DNA of 8,308 nucleotides, from positions 1 to 8,308 of the forward strand of contig JAQCHG010000047.1 in assembly GCA_027619675.1 (NCBI GenBank). Reading direction: 5' to 3'. This DNA is from Cyanobacteriota bacterium (lineage in GTDB: Bacteria > Cyanobacteriota > Cyanobacteriia > Phormidesmidales > Phormidesmidaceae). Of the stretch, positions 1-5,065 are shown in pieces. A program made the translations under genes and the position numbers. The first letter of the stretch is position 1; each line of letters starts with the position of its first letter. The notes beneath the pieces are model-generated. The model had not been told where the DNA came from and did no database searches. It was given only the letters and a program-made list of their open reading frames with translations.

Positions 1-787
1 GGGCAAACAGGGCCACGGTATCCGCCAGTTCTGGGGACAGGCCCGCCGCGATCGCCGCCTCCGAAAACAGCCGCATGTCCTTCAGCAAGTGCTTGGTGGG
101 GAAATTGGGATCGGCAAAATTCCGCTCCACCATGCGGGTCAGCTTTTTATCAAAGGTGGGGGCATAGAGGGCGCTGGCCCGCACGATGTCCATAAAGGCA
201 TCCACCGCGATGCCCTCCCGGCGAATCAAGCCCAGGCTCATGGCAAAGGCGGTGGTGAGGGAACCGATCAGTTGATTCATGGCCAATTTAGTGGCAGCGG
301 CAGCCCCCACCGGACCCAGGTGGCGCGGTTCCCCCAAGCAGCGGAGGACGGGGCTCCATTGGTCATAGTCGGCCTCGCTGGCCCCCACCATGACAATCAG
401 GCTGCCGTCCTTGACCTGGGGCATGCTGCCCAGCACCGGGGCTTCCAAATAGGTTGCGCCAGCGGCTTGACACTGCTGGGCGAGGTCGCGGCTTTGCTGG
501 GGGGCAATGGTGCCCATTTGAATCAGGGTTTGGCCGCTGAGGTGGGGACGCACCGTATCGGTGAGGAGGGTGGCGGCGATCGCGGTGGCATCGGAGAGCA
601 TCAACACCGTGCAGTGGGTGGTGTCCAGCAGGACCGGAACCGTTTCGGCCCTGGGAATACCCGCCGCCGCCAGAGGGGCGAGCTTAGCGGCGGTGCGGTT
701 GTAGGCCACCACCCCATAGCCTGCGGTTTGCAAGCGCAGGGCCATGGGGGTTCCCATGAGCCCTGTCCCGATCACACCGATTTTCAC
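1..787 (-). CDS. NAD(P)-dependent beta-hydroxyacid dehydrogenase, glyoxylate/succinic semialdehyde reductase-like (3' end beyond window)
   Basis: Reading the minus strand from GTG at 787 gives 262 codons open to the left edge, so the C-terminus is missing. The product is a soluble oxidoreductase of the 6-phosphogluconate/3-hydroxyisobutyrate dehydrogenase superfamily. The N-terminus is a Rossmann dinucleotide fold with GVIGTGLMG at residues 4-12, and YNRT (29-32) ends the second strand; an Arg at this place usually favours NADPH. The substrate loop EAPVLGS (115-121) followed by DGSLIVMVGA resembles glyoxylate/succinic semialdehyde reductases. The catalytic Lys is probably K167 in TKLAMN, with N171 behind it. 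GTG is chosen because an in-frame TGA lies five codons upstream and the fold begins at once. The family usually has about 290 residues, so roughly 30 are lost. The upstream gap holds DnaA-box-like motifs, the last of which touches this start codon. The family call is firm; the substrate is inferred. Confidence 0.9.
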   Translation of the reverse strand, partial: MKIGVIGTGLMGTPMALRLQTAGYGVVAYNRTAAKLAPLAAAGIPRAETVPVLLDTTHCTVLMLSDATAIAATLLTDTVRPHLSGQTLIQMGTIAPQQSRDLAQQCQAAGATYLEAPVLGSMPQVKDGSLIVMVGASEADYDQWSPVLRCLGEPRHLGPVGAAAATKLAMNQLIGSLTTAFAMSLGLIRREGIAVDAFMDIVRASALYAPTFDKKLTRMVERNFADPNFPTKHLLKDMRLFSEAAIAAGLSPELADTVALFA

Positions 788-872
788 AAGATTTTCCCCA
801 ATTCAACGGACTTTTCCACAGATCCCGGTGACTTTTTCCACAGAATGTGGCCGTTTTCCACAGTTTTCCACA
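781..872 (+). promoter_or_regulatory. Phased array of DnaA-box-like TTTTCCACA motifs
   Basis: Four exact copies of TTTTCCACA lie in the same orientation at 812-820, 834-842, 854-862 and 864-872. A one-mismatch copy (TTTTCCCCA) is at 792-800, and a degenerate one (TTTTCACAA) at 781-789 overlaps the dehydrogenase start. Start-to-start distances are 11, 20, 22, 20 and 10 bases, close to whole helical turns. TTTTCCACA is the DnaA-box form described for cyanobacteria. The array sits between two minus-strand genes in a short, locally AT-richer gap. It could be part of a replication origin, a DnaA-titrating site, or a DnaA-controlled promoter of the dehydrogenase. The motifs are seen directly; the function is inferred. 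Confidence 0.6.
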
Positions 873-874
873 CC

Positions 875-898
875 CTGGGACCTTGGCGCTGGTCCCGG
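875..898 (-). terminator. Hairpin downstream of the amidotransferase gene, possible weak terminator
   Basis: GGGACC (877-882) and GGTCCC (891-896) form a perfect 6-bp stem with an 8-base loop, extended outward by one wobble pair and one C-G pair. It lies about 40 bases beyond the stop codon of the minus-strand amidotransferase gene. There is no following T-run, so it is not a canonical intrinsic terminator. It may stabilise the 3' end of the transcript or be incidental. Confidence 0.3.
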
Positions 899-935
899 CC
901 CGCCTCGCCGCCGCAGTTGGTCCATGCCCTCACCC

Positions 936-1655
936 TTAAGCCGACACCCGCTGGACCCAAGGCTCTGGATGCAGCCACTGGTGTAGAAAAATGTCCAACC
1001 ATTGCTCCACGGCGGGACCATAACTTTCATGGCCCTGGAGTTGCTGCGATCGCGGTTGGGCTCCCGGCAGCGGCAATTGATCGGCCCCTCGGGTGGTCCA
1101 TTCGTCAATCAACGCCGCCGTGATTTCTGGGTGAAATTGCAGCCCGTAGGCGCGATCGCCATAGCGAAAGGCTTGGTTGGCAAAGGTATCCCCCGTGGCC
1201 AAGGCCACCGCCCCCGTGGGCAAATCAAACCCTTCCCCATGCCAGTGGTACACCTGGAGGGTGGCGGGGAACAGCGCGTGGCCGTCGGCGGTGCCGTGGA
1301 GGGGGTAGTAGCCAATTTCCCGCAGATCATCGGGATGGGGAGTCACCGTTGCCCCCAAGGCGCGGGCCAGCAGTTGCGCCCCCAAGCAAATCCCCAAATA
1401 GGGCACCCCTGCGGGCAAGGCCACTGCCTCAATCCAGGTCAGTTCTGCGCGAATGAAGGGCAGGGTGTCGTCATCGTTGGCGCTCATGGGGCCGCCAAAC
1501 ACCACCACCCCGTCGTGGTCATCCAAGTGGGTGGGCAGGGCATCCCCCAGGGCGGGGCAGCGGATGTCTAGTCGATAGCCCCGCGATCTCAACTTTTCCC
1601 CCACCAGTCCAGGATTCGAGGTTTCCTGGTGTACCACCATCAAAATTTGGCCCAT
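936..1655 (-). CDS. Class I glutamine amidotransferase (GMP synthase-like GATase domain protein)
   Basis: A 239-residue cytoplasmic protein made of one class I glutamine amidotransferase domain, the type that hydrolyses glutamine and passes ammonia to a partner synthase. The nucleophile elbow GICLGAQ places the catalytic Cys at residue 90. The His and Glu of the triad are H175 and E177 in LQFHPEI. An oxyanion-type GGPMSAN segment is at 54-60. The closest family is the stand-alone GMP-synthase-like GATases (COG0518). No synthetase domain is fused and none is encoded next to it, so the acceptor is unknown and the protein may be a hydrolase of a gamma-glutamyl compound. ATG at 1655 is chosen because homology to the family begins there (MGQILMVVHQE). 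The same frame stays open upstream to 1898 through a low-complexity repeat, which I treat as non-coding. The dehydrogenase gene follows 148 bases downstream on the same strand. Confidence 0.9.
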   Translation of the reverse strand: MGQILMVVHQETSNPGLVGEKLRSRGYRLDIRCPALGDALPTHLDDHDGVVVFGGPMSANDDDTLPFIRAELTWIEAVALPAGVPYLGICLGAQLLARALGATVTPHPDDLREIGYYPLHGTADGHALFPATLQVYHWHGEGFDLPTGAVALATGDTFANQAFRYGDRAYGLQFHPEITAALIDEWTTRGADQLPLPGAQPRSQQLQGHESYGPAVEQWLDIFLHQWLHPEPWVQRVSA

Positions 1656-1752
1656 CGCCGTGCCTTTCACGCCTTTTGCCCACTCTAACAAGGGGTTAAG
1701 CCTCGAAACCGTACCCCCGCGATCGCGCCAACCCAAGCACTGTCCAGCTTGA

Positions 1753-1807
1753 CTCTCCCTCTCTCCCTCTCTCCCTCTCTCCCTCTCTCCCTCTCTCCCT
1801 CTCCCCC
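1753..1807. repeat. 8-bp polypyrimidine tandem repeat (CTCTCCCT)6 plus a partial unit
   Basis: Six perfect head-to-tail copies of CTCTCCCT occupy 1753-1800, followed by a partial unit CTCCCCC to 1807. The tract is pure pyrimidine on the plus strand and pure purine on the minus strand. It lies in the 191-base gap between the start of the amidotransferase gene and the stop of the exported-protein gene, both minus strand. Perfect copies of such a short unit are prone to slippage. On the minus strand the unit reads AGGGAGAG, which resembles Shine-Dalgarno sequence, but it is about 100-150 bases from the nearest start. Nothing else clearly functional is visible in this gap. Confidence 0.95.
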
Positions 1808-1846
1808 ACACAAGGCTCACCCACTCACGCCGCCCATGCAGCCTCC

Positions 1847-2458
1847 CTAGCGATAGACCGGCACAAAGGACCCATGAATTTGCCCCAACAGATCCCACGT
1901 CTCAGGCTCCATTTCGCTAACGGAATGGCTGATCAGCATGGCGGTGCCGTAACTGGCATAGCCGATGTAGGTGATGAATTGATAGGGATAGTCACCGGGC
2001 ACATCCGCCACCCGCAGGCGCAGGGCCAAGATGCCGTTGACCTCAATGAAGCTGTAGTGGGTAACGGTGTAGCCGCTGGCCACCAACTCATCCACCGCGC
2101 GACTGATGGCGGTGTTGGGGGACTCGTCTGAAAACTGCACCTCGGTCTTGATATCCCCGGCTTGGGGGCCACCGCCGCGATCGGGGTCGTAATTGGTAAT
2201 GACGGCGCTGCGGGCCTCTACCGTCCCCACACTGACCCAGTCCTCAGGAATTTGAATAGCAAAGGAGCGGGCTAGGGTGTAGGTGCGAAAGCCTTCTGGC
2301 AGCGGTGGTGGGGTGCCAACAGCGGGTGGCGTAGGAGCCTCTGCCGACGGGGCTGGGGCCGCGTCGTTGTCAGCGGCCTGTAGGGGGGCTGGGGCGATCG
2401 CCATCGCCAACCAAATTAAGGTGCTGATGGTCGTCAAGGCTGCGTGCGTTAATCCCAT
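1847..2458 (-). CDS. Exported protein of unknown function with N-terminal signal peptide and proline-rich linker
   Basis: A 203-residue protein I do not recognise at family level. Residues 1-28 form a signal peptide: a hydrophobic core around 8-22, with probable cleavage after Leu-Gln-Ala (26-28). A low-complexity Ala/Pro linker spans about 33-54. The rest (57-203) looks like one alpha/beta domain starting with FAIQIPEDW (66-74). That opening recalls PsbP/Mog1-like secreted domains of cyanobacteria, but this is only an impression. No cysteine lipobox is present, so it is more likely periplasmic or thylakoid-lumenal than a lipoprotein. ATG at 2458 is preferred over an in-frame ATG nine codons upstream because AGAGGA sits at good spacing before it and the signal peptide starts there. 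It is transcribed toward the amidotransferase gene, 191 bases downstream, so a shared transcript is possible. Confidence 0.85.
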   Translation of the reverse strand: MGLTHAALTTISTLIWLAMAIAPAPLQAADNDAAPAPSAEAPTPPAVGTPPPLPEGFRTYTLARSFAIQIPEDWVSVGTVEARSAVITNYDPDRGGGPQAGDIKTEVQFSDESPNTAISRAVDELVASGYTVTHYSFIEVNGILALRLRVADVPGDYPYQFITYIGYASYGTAMLISHSVSEMEPETWDLLGQIHGSFVPVYR

Positions 2459-2537
2459 CGGTTTTCCTCTCACCGTCGTTCCCATTGTGTCAGGGAAGTT
2501 CCCCCCCGCCAGGGATGGGTGGCCCACTTTGCGCCTG

Positions 2538-2566
2538 CGGGCCTGAGGCCCGTCATCCATGACGGG
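2538..2566. repeat. Two overlapping hairpins
   Basis: CGGGCC (2538-2543) and GGCCCG (2547-2552) form a perfect stem around TGA. This overlaps a second dyad in which CCCGTCAT (2549-2556) is complementary to ATGACGGG (2559-2566). The two structures share bases and exclude one another. They lie about 80-110 bases upstream of the minus-strand exported-protein gene, in its likely promoter or leader region. Confidence 0.5.
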
Positions 2567-2659
2567 TAACCGTAGGGGTAAAAGCCCGCTGGGGAAACGT
2601 TATCCGGATGGGGACCGTAACCATTGCCCAATCAGGTGTCTGGCGATTATGGATGACGG
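2550..2659. repeat. 110-bp element bounded by inverted CCGTCATCCAT repeats
   Basis: CCGTCATCCAT at 2550-2560 is matched by its exact reverse complement at 2649-2659. The left end continues to GGTAAAAGCCCGCTGGG at 2577-2593. The element at 4025-4241 shows the same left-end pattern (GTCATCCAT, then AC, then GGTGAAAGTCTTGCTGGG), with about 12 extra bases here between the two blocks. This suggests two diverged members of one non-coding repeat family, possibly MITE-like or a REP/palindromic element. There is no ORF inside and no clear target duplication. Confidence 0.5.
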
Positions 2660-2869
2660 TTCCCCATAGGGGCAAGACCGAGAGTGGCGCAGGGGACAAG
2701 GGGCGATCGCAACGCCGTGCTAAGTTCATCCCTGCCTGTTAGATTGGCGGGTGAGTAGGTTTACGGACTGTTTTCTTTTGAATGTGTAGTTGTGGCCAGT
2801 AAACGCTGCCCTGGAGTTGGCCCGACTGTCTGATCGGAATTACCCAATACGCTCCCGCATTCTCGGCCT

Positions 2870-2945
2870 TCCGTTGGGGCCAGGGGCCAAGGAGCGTTGA
2901 AACCATCAACGGAAAATTCCGCCCGATAAGGGGTTGAAACCCCTT
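2870..2945. repeat. Cluster of hairpins upstream of the DUF928 gene
   Basis: Three dyads follow each other. TCCGTTG (2870-2876) pairs with CAACGGA (2907-2913), and a competing short stem GTTGA/TCAAC lies at 2896-2910. CGGAA/TTCCG is at 2910-2921. AAGGGGTT/AACCCCTT is at 2928-2945 with only GA between the arms. The last is nearly palindromic and is not followed by a T-run, so it is more like an operator or mRNA structure than a terminator. It lies about 210 bases before the likely start of the DUF928 gene. Confidence 0.45.
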
Positions 2946-3152
2946 GCTCTCAAGGCTGGGACAATTCCACCGTTTGATTCGTCCCCATCCATTAGCCCCT
3001 AGTTCGTCGGGGTGGCCGCGTCAGTCCTGTTAGATCCACGGACAGTCGCAGCCCAACACGACTGGGAACATTTTGGGGCTGATGCAGCCATAGATACCCG
3101 GTCTTGTGCCCCTATCTCCCTCAGGAGATGCCCTAGATTCCTGGAAAACCTT

Positions 3153-4019
3153 ATGACACGCTTTCCTTTTCTCAAGTCCACTGCTGTCACCATCGTTGCC
3201 CTGAGTTGGACGGGTCTCTCCCTGCGGGCCATGGCAGAACCCTACAACCCGCCCCCCGGCTTGGGGCTACCGGGTCCCCGTGAAGGGGCGGGGACGCGGG
3301 GCTGTATTTTGGGTAATCCAGGCCGTTTAAGCCTGCTGACGCCAGCGGAGAATGTGGGCTGGACGACGGCGGCCTATCCCCGTTTCTACTGGTATCAGCC
3401 CATTGCCCCCGGTAGCGTTGTGACGTTTTCCCTCTATCGAGCGGTGGATGAGACCGCCAGCGGCGGCGAGTTGGTGTACCAGGCCCAGTTCTCGGGTCCC
3501 TTTGATGCGGGAATCGCCAGCCTGCAACTGCCAGAAACCCTGGGGATCGATCCCTTGACGGTGGGCGATCGCTACTACTGGCAAGTCTCCATTTTCTGTG
3601 ACACCAACAGTGATGAACCCACCCAAGCCGCCGTGGGTTGGATTGAGCGCCAAGCCCCAGACGCAGACCTAGCCACGGCCCTAGCTACCGCCACCCCGCT
3701 AGAGCAGGCCAGCCTTTACGCCAGTGCCCGCTATTGGTACGACCTGTTAGATACCCTAGCCGGGCTGAAGATGGCATACCCTGACGATGACGCCATCGAT
3801 GCTAGTTGGCGGGAGTTGCTCGACTCCGTGGAATTAGATCCGCTGGTGGAGGCCCCCTTCTTTGCCGTCCCTGGGGATATTGCGGAGCCGGACGAACTAG
3901 ATCGCGCCGACGCGCCCCCGCATGCTCAACCCGCCCCAGATACATCCCCGGCGGTGGCGGCCCCAACGGGTACCCCCGACCCCGAATGCCGCTATCGCAA
4001 CCTGTGTGGAATCCGCTAG
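3153..4019 (+). CDS. DUF928 domain-containing exported protein
   Basis: A 288-residue protein of the cyanobacterial DUF928 family, function unknown. Residues 1-28 form a signal peptide (charged start, hydrophobic core about 10-24, cleavage near Ala-Met-Ala at 26-28). Family marks follow: GLPGPREGAGTRGC (38-51), LSLLTP (59-64), YPRFYWYQP (75-83), an FSLY strand (92-95), a GIASLQLP segment (120-127), and YYWQVSIFCD (141-150). C51 and C149 are probably a disulfide pair. After the domain comes a helical stretch, then a Pro/Ala-rich tail ending in a second Cys pair, ECRYRNLCGIR. ATG at 3153 is chosen over the upstream ATG at 3012 because the signal peptide begins there; the 47-residue extension looks non-coding. 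The ribosome-binding site is weak. The gene converges on the small minus-strand gene at 4247-4582, with the repeat element 4025-4241 between them. Confidence 0.88.
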   Translation: MTRFPFLKSTAVTIVALSWTGLSLRAMAEPYNPPPGLGLPGPREGAGTRGCILGNPGRLSLLTPAENVGWTTAAYPRFYWYQPIAPGSVVTFSLYRAVDETASGGELVYQAQFSGPFDAGIASLQLPETLGIDPLTVGDRYYWQVSIFCDTNSDEPTQAAVGWIERQAPDADLATALATATPLEQASLYASARYWYDLLDTLAGLKMAYPDDDAIDASWRELLDSVELDPLVEAPFFAVPGDIAEPDELDRADAPPHAQPAPDTSPAVAAPTGTPDPECRYRNLCGIR

Positions 4020-4090
4020 GGCGCGTCATCCATTACAGGTGAAAGTCTTGCTGGGTCAGCATGACCGCGCCTGCCTTTGTGACGTGCCTA

Positions 4091-4116
4091 GGACTCTGCG
4101 GCAGCAGTCACAGTCC
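4091..4116. repeat. Hairpin within the 4025-4241 element
   Basis: GGACT (4091-4095) pairs with AGTCC (4112-4116). Inside it, CTGC pairs with GCAG around a GGCA loop, leaving TCAC as a one-sided bulge. It could be part of the folding of the convergent intergenic region. No T-run follows. Confidence 0.35.
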
Positions 4117-4118
4117 TC

Positions 4119-4142
4119 CTGGCTCCCTGGCTCCCTGGCTCC
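4119..4142. repeat. 8-bp tandem repeat (CTGGCTCC)3
   Basis: Three perfect consecutive copies of CTGGCTCC lie inside the 4025-4241 element, preceded by a related TCCTC. This is the second perfect 8-bp tandem repeat in the window, with a different unit from the one at 1753. Short tandem repeats are well known in cyanobacterial intergenic DNA. Confidence 0.85.
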
Positions 4143-4246
4143 TCCGCTGCCCCACCCCAAGCAACGGTTGGCAAATTTACGCCGTGCGGGCCTAGAGACT
4201 GTCGCTATTGCACAGCAAGGATGCTTGCGTAAATGGATGACAGCCC

Positions 4247-4582
4247 TTAAGCCGCATCCGCCAGGATGTCGCGCACGGCTTTGGCAATGCGATCCAGATC
4301 TTCATCCAGCAGCGGTGGCCATTCATGGCCCGCCTGATGATGCCGCTGGTAGAGGTTGCGGCTCTCGTAGGTGAGCACAAAAAAGGCGTGGGCTAGGGTT
4401 CGATCGAGGGTAGGTTCCTGGCGGAGGGCTTCCCCCACCACCCGCAGGGCTAGCAATAGGGTGGTTACCTGACCTGGGATGGGGGGCTGTCCCTGGCGTA
4501 GGCAGTGGATGAAGGGTTGCTGGTCGGGTTGCAGATTAACGGTTTGGTTCAGGATGGATTGACGGGCAGTTTGAAAGTCCAT
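4247..4582 (-). CDS. Small conserved cyanobacterial protein of unknown function
   Basis: A 111-residue protein, predicted soluble and mostly helical, with no signal peptide or membrane segment. It resembles a small family I know from cyanobacterial genomes, sometimes labelled dethiobiotin synthetase without support. Shared-looking parts are MDFQTA at the start, PPIPGQVTTLLLALRVV (33-49), EPTLDRTLAHAFFVLTYESR (56-75) and WPPLLDEDLDRIAKAV toward the end. It lacks any P-loop, so a true dethiobiotin synthetase role is very unlikely. ATG at 4582 is supported by GAGGA about 11 bases upstream. A strong dyad at 4603-4637 lies 20 bases upstream of this start and may be its operator or leader hairpin. 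It converges with the DUF928 gene. Confidence 0.75.
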   Translation of the reverse strand: MDFQTARQSILNQTVNLQPDQQPFIHCLRQGQPPIPGQVTTLLLALRVVGEALRQEPTLDRTLAHAFFVLTYESRNLYQRHHQAGHEWPPLLDEDLDRIAKAVRDILADAA

Positions 4583-4602
4583 GGGGCAGATCCTCGGGAG
4601 CA

Positions 4603-4637
4603 GCGATGGTCGAAGACCGGTCCCAAGGGACCATCGC
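4603..4637. promoter_or_regulatory. Strong dyad upstream of the small conserved gene
   Basis: GCGATGGTC (4603-4611) is the exact inverse of GACCATCGC (4629-4637). Inside, GGTCCC and GGGACC (4618-4631 region) form an alternative 6-bp stem with an AA loop. The structure ends 20 bases before the ATG of the minus-strand gene at 4582, so it may be an operator or a 5' leader hairpin. Confidence 0.45.
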
Positions 4638-4912
4638 GGTATCGTCCCATTGATGGTATAGCGATTTTAGGATTGGGCACCCTGGGCCTGTTACTCGGGG
4701 CTCGGGGCGTCATCAATGGCTGCCAGAAGGCTGGTGGTCCAACCGTAACGGCCCCGCGCCAAATGACGGAACAGGGGTGGTAATGCCGATCCGGCCAGAC
4801 TTAACCCTGTATGAATGCCGTGCCTTAGGGGCATTGTCCCCTGGCGGTAAACGGTTGTCTGGTGGGCAGTAGGGCCTGAGGGTAGGCGATCGCCAGCCCA
4901 TGGCCATATCCC

Positions 4913-4940
4913 GAAACTTACGGAAGTTTCATGGAGACTT
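4913..4940. promoter_or_regulatory. Competing hairpins or palindromic operator
   Basis: GAAACTT (4913-4919) and AAGTTTC (4924-4930) form a perfect 7-bp dyad around ACGG. The second arm can alternatively pair with GAGACTT (4934-4940) around ATG, allowing one G-U pair. An A-run follows. It could be a dimeric regulator site or a leader switch roughly 310 bases ahead of the aminotransferase start. Confidence 0.35.
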
Positions 4941-5029
4941 TAAAAAAATGATCCCATAGTGCACCAGTGAACCGAGACACTAGAGGCAGATCCTTGCCCC
5001 AACGTCAGCAGGGGGAGAACTTCCCTGCC

Positions 5030-5065
5030 ATTGCCCTCACCTGGGTGATTGCCCTCACCTGGGTA
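5030..5065. repeat. 18-bp tandem duplication
   Basis: ATTGCCCTCACCTGGGTG (5030-5047) is repeated directly at 5048-5065 with only the last base changed to A. It lies in the leader region of the aminotransferase-exosortase operon, about 185 bases upstream of the first start. The unit length is a multiple of three, but I see no credible ORF around it. Confidence 0.9.

Larger units (their letters stand above)
2459..3152. other. 694-base intergenic region between divergent genes, rich in inverted repeats
   Basis: I see no convincing gene here. An open plus-strand frame begins at 3012, but it is only the upstream extension of the DUF928 gene. The region holds stacked hairpins at 2538-2566, an element bounded by inverted CCGTCATCCAT ends (2550-2659), and another hairpin cluster at 2870-2945. 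One HIP1 octamer is at about 2702. It must contain the promoters of both flanking divergent genes, but I cannot place a convincing -35/-10 pair. No tRNA, CRISPR array or known riboswitch was recognised. Confidence 0.6.
4025..4241. mobile_element. 217-bp non-coding element with 29-bp imperfect terminal inverted repeats (MITE-like candidate)
   Basis: The first 29 bases (4025-4053) and the reverse complement of the last 29 (4213-4241) both start GTCATCCATT and both end CTTGCTG, with equal spacing; 19 of 29 positions match. The element exactly fills the gap between two convergent genes, starting 6 bases after the DUF928 stop and ending 6 bases before the stop of the opposing gene. No transposase ORF is inside and I see no clear flanking duplication. 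A related left end occurs at 2551-2593. Besides a transposon remnant, it could be a two-way terminator or mRNA-stabilising hairpin. Confidence 0.45.

Noticed and set aside
89..1123. Long plus-strand open frame of 344 codons
   Set aside because: It lies opposite the dehydrogenase and amidotransferase genes, whose minus-strand products show clear family motifs. The plus-strand translation is low complexity with no domain.
1656..1898. N-terminal extension of the amidotransferase to 1898
   Set aside because: It runs through a simple repeat, overlaps the end of the upstream gene, has no in-frame ATG and is absent from the family. It is kept only as a phase-variation hypothesis.
2565..2660. Possible riboswitch in the structured divergent gap
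   Set aside because: The GGGGAAAC and GGTAAAAG pieces do not fit the conserved core of cobalamin, glutamine or other riboswitches I know, and the stretch is better explained by the inverted repeat element.
2896..2941. Two GTTGAAACC motifs resembling the 3' end of cyanobacterial CRISPR repeats
   Set aside because: They are 37 bases apart, shorter than a repeat-spacer unit, and similarity stops after 9 bases. No array follows.
3012..3152. 47-residue N-terminal extension of the DUF928 protein
   Set aside because: A clear signal peptide starts at the internal Met (3153), and the extension shows no coding character.
4505..4783. Plus-strand open frame with one hydrophobic segment
   Set aside because: Its start lies inside the opposite small conserved gene, the translation matches nothing I recognise, and there is no ribosome-binding site.
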